6,231 nucleotides of DNA from Acidimicrobiales bacterium. Lineage in GTDB: Bacteria; Actinomycetota; Acidimicrobiia; Acidimicrobiales; Aldehydirespiratoraceae. The DNA lies in NCBI GenBank assembly GCA_021604885.1, contig BQJV01000208.1, positions 1 through 6,231 on the forward strand. The letters run 5' to 3'. The notes under the pieces are model-generated. The model saw nothing but the letters and a program-made list of their open reading frames with translations. It made no database searches and was not told where the DNA came from. The position numbers and the translations under genes were made by a program. This document shows positions 5,618 to 6,231 of the stretch, one piece after another; position 1 is the stretch's first letter; the number at the start of each line of letters is the position of its first letter.

Positions 5618-5632
5618 GGGACCTTCGGCCCT
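5618..5632 (+). promoter_or_regulatory. Candidate DevR/DosR-like operator
   Basis: GGGACCTTCGGCCCT is an imperfect palindrome (GGGaCC-TTC-GGcCCt). It agrees at 11 of 14 positions with the core GGGACTWWAGTCCC of the mycobacterial DosR (DevR) box, which controls dormancy and hypoxia genes. Related boxes occur in Streptomyces. Its centre (5625) is about 42 bases before a possible transcription start near 5667, the usual distance for such an activator. No DosR-type regulator gene lies in this window. Confidence 0.4.
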
Positions 5633-5660
5633 GCTGTTCCCGGCGAGACACCGGCAGTGT

Positions 5661-5701
5661 CCTTCGTGGTTCGTGATTCCTTTCACGAGCGCCACGAAAG
5701 G
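5661..5701 (+). promoter_or_regulatory. Two-tier leader hairpin covering a ribosome binding site
   Basis: The outer stem pairs CCTTCGTGG (5661-5669) with CCACGAAAGG (5692-5701), nine pairs with one bulged A. The inner stem pairs TCGTGA (5671-5676) with TCACGA (5683-5688) around a TTCCTT loop. The 3' arm includes most of GAAAGGG (5696-5702), the likely Shine-Dalgarno site 4 bases before ATG 5707. Folding would therefore hide the site. It could control translation, act as a DNA operator, or partly terminate the DUF2237 transcript, although no T run follows. Confidence 0.6.
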
Positions 5702-5706
5702 GCAAC

Positions 5707-6231
5707 ATGTTCAAGAAACCATTGGGTGTGCTCGGGGTCTTCCTCATCGTCGTGGGCGTCGGCTACTTCGTCGGCGCCGCGGTCGCGTACAGCAAGGCAC
5801 AGGGCGGCTACGACTCCCTCAGCGCCTTCAGTTCGGCCCAGGGCGTCACCCTCGCCTACAACGAAGACGGTCAGCTGATCGATCGCGGCACGGTCGAGGG
5901 CGGAGATGCGATCATCAGCCTGGTCGAGGACGACTGGGCGTTCCCGATCGTCGACGGCGATCTCGACGCGAGCGATCCGCTGGTCAACTCGGCCAGCGAG
6001 TACATGGTCCAGATGGGCACCATCGTCTACCACACCCTCCACGGAGATCAGACGGTCGTCCTCGACCAGGCGGCGATCGACGCCGGCATCGAATCCGGCG
6101 CCCTCGATCCCGACGGCACCTACAACGGGTCGGTCGAGGCCTACCAGGGCCAAATCCTCGAGCCGGGCGGCTACACCGTCGCCGTCGACGGTCGCTACTG
6201 GACCGATTTCGACCGGACGGACATCCTCGAC
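5707..6231 (+). CDS. Membrane-anchored protein of unknown function (3' end outside the window)
   Basis: An open frame of 175 codons without a stop, so the C terminus is missing. It starts MFKKPLGVLGVFLIVVGVGYF: two lysines followed by one hydrophobic helix at about residues 5-27, which reads as a signal anchor or an uncleaved signal peptide with the rest outside the membrane. The remainder is acidic and rich in D, G, Y and T, with no cysteine and no catalytic motif that I recognise. There is a second moderately hydrophobic patch at about residues 94-110 (SASEYMVQMGTIVYHTL). The ATG at 5707 is supported by GAAAGGG 4 bases upstream. It lies downstream of DUF2237 with a 109-base gap holding a DosR-like box and a leader hairpin, so it probably has its own promoter. 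GC-rich third codon positions support that it is a real gene. Confidence 0.75.
   Translation, partial: MFKKPLGVLGVFLIVVGVGYFVGAAVAYSKAQGGYDSLSAFSSAQGVTLAYNEDGQLIDRGTVEGGDAIISLVEDDWAFPIVDGDLDASDPLVNSASEYMVQMGTIVYHTLHGDQTVVLDQAAIDAGIESGALDPDGTYNGSVEAYQGQILEPGGYTVAVDGRYWTDFDRTDILD

Noticed and set aside
5156..5695. A 179-codon open frame on the minus strand opposite DUF2237
   Set aside because: The plus strand shows every conserved block of DUF2237. The minus frame is low in structure-like pattern and crosses the leader hairpin.
5707..6231. Resemblance of the last protein to small actinobacterial membrane proteins often labelled as LigA-type dioxygenase
   Set aside because: Only the N-terminal helix and one hydrophobic patch are similar in style. 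No shared motif can be pointed to, so no name is given.

Overview
The window is very GC-rich, with tightly packed genes on both strands, short intergenic gaps, GTG starts and a tRNA gene that does not encode its CCA tail. This points to a high-GC Gram-positive bacterium. An actinobacterium of the Acidimicrobiia (Ilumatobacter-like) type is my best guess, but that is inferred from composition and protein style, not from a marker gene. No insertion sequence, phage gene, CRISPR array or rRNA is visible, so this looks like ordinary chromosome.

Layout from left to right: (1) the last codons of an upstream gene overlap by 4 bases a small HAD-family phosphatase like the phosphatase half of polynucleotide kinases. 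(2) A convergent gene on the minus strand encodes a two-helix membrane protein of unknown function. Divergent from it is htpX, a membrane zinc protease with a strong ribosome binding site. (3) htpX converges, with a 3-base gap, on a YajQ-family gene (minus strand). (4) Divergent from yajQ is a 609-residue membrane protein with the fold and layout of a bacterial cellulose synthase catalytic subunit (BcsA) and a C-terminal PilZ-like domain. Most of its catalytic motifs are changed. (5) A tRNA-Tyr gene is followed by a very stable UUCG-loop hairpin that also lies just past the end of a convergent GNAT acetyltransferase gene. (6) The divergent region between the acetyltransferase and a DUF2237 gene holds a G-run tract and a 20-bp nested inverted repeat. 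(7) After DUF2237 a short region carries a DevR/DosR-like palindrome and a two-tier hairpin that covers the ribosome binding site of the last gene. That gene encodes a membrane-anchored protein of unknown function and runs off the window.

Most genes are separate housekeeping or accessory transcription units rather than one operon. Two places deserve attention. The first is the yajQ / degenerate BcsA-PilZ divergent pair: both families have been linked to cyclic di-GMP, and the BcsA-like protein appears to be a pseudo-glycosyltransferase. The second is the control region in front of the final gene, where a possible redox/dormancy operator is followed by a hairpin that would hide the ribosome binding site.
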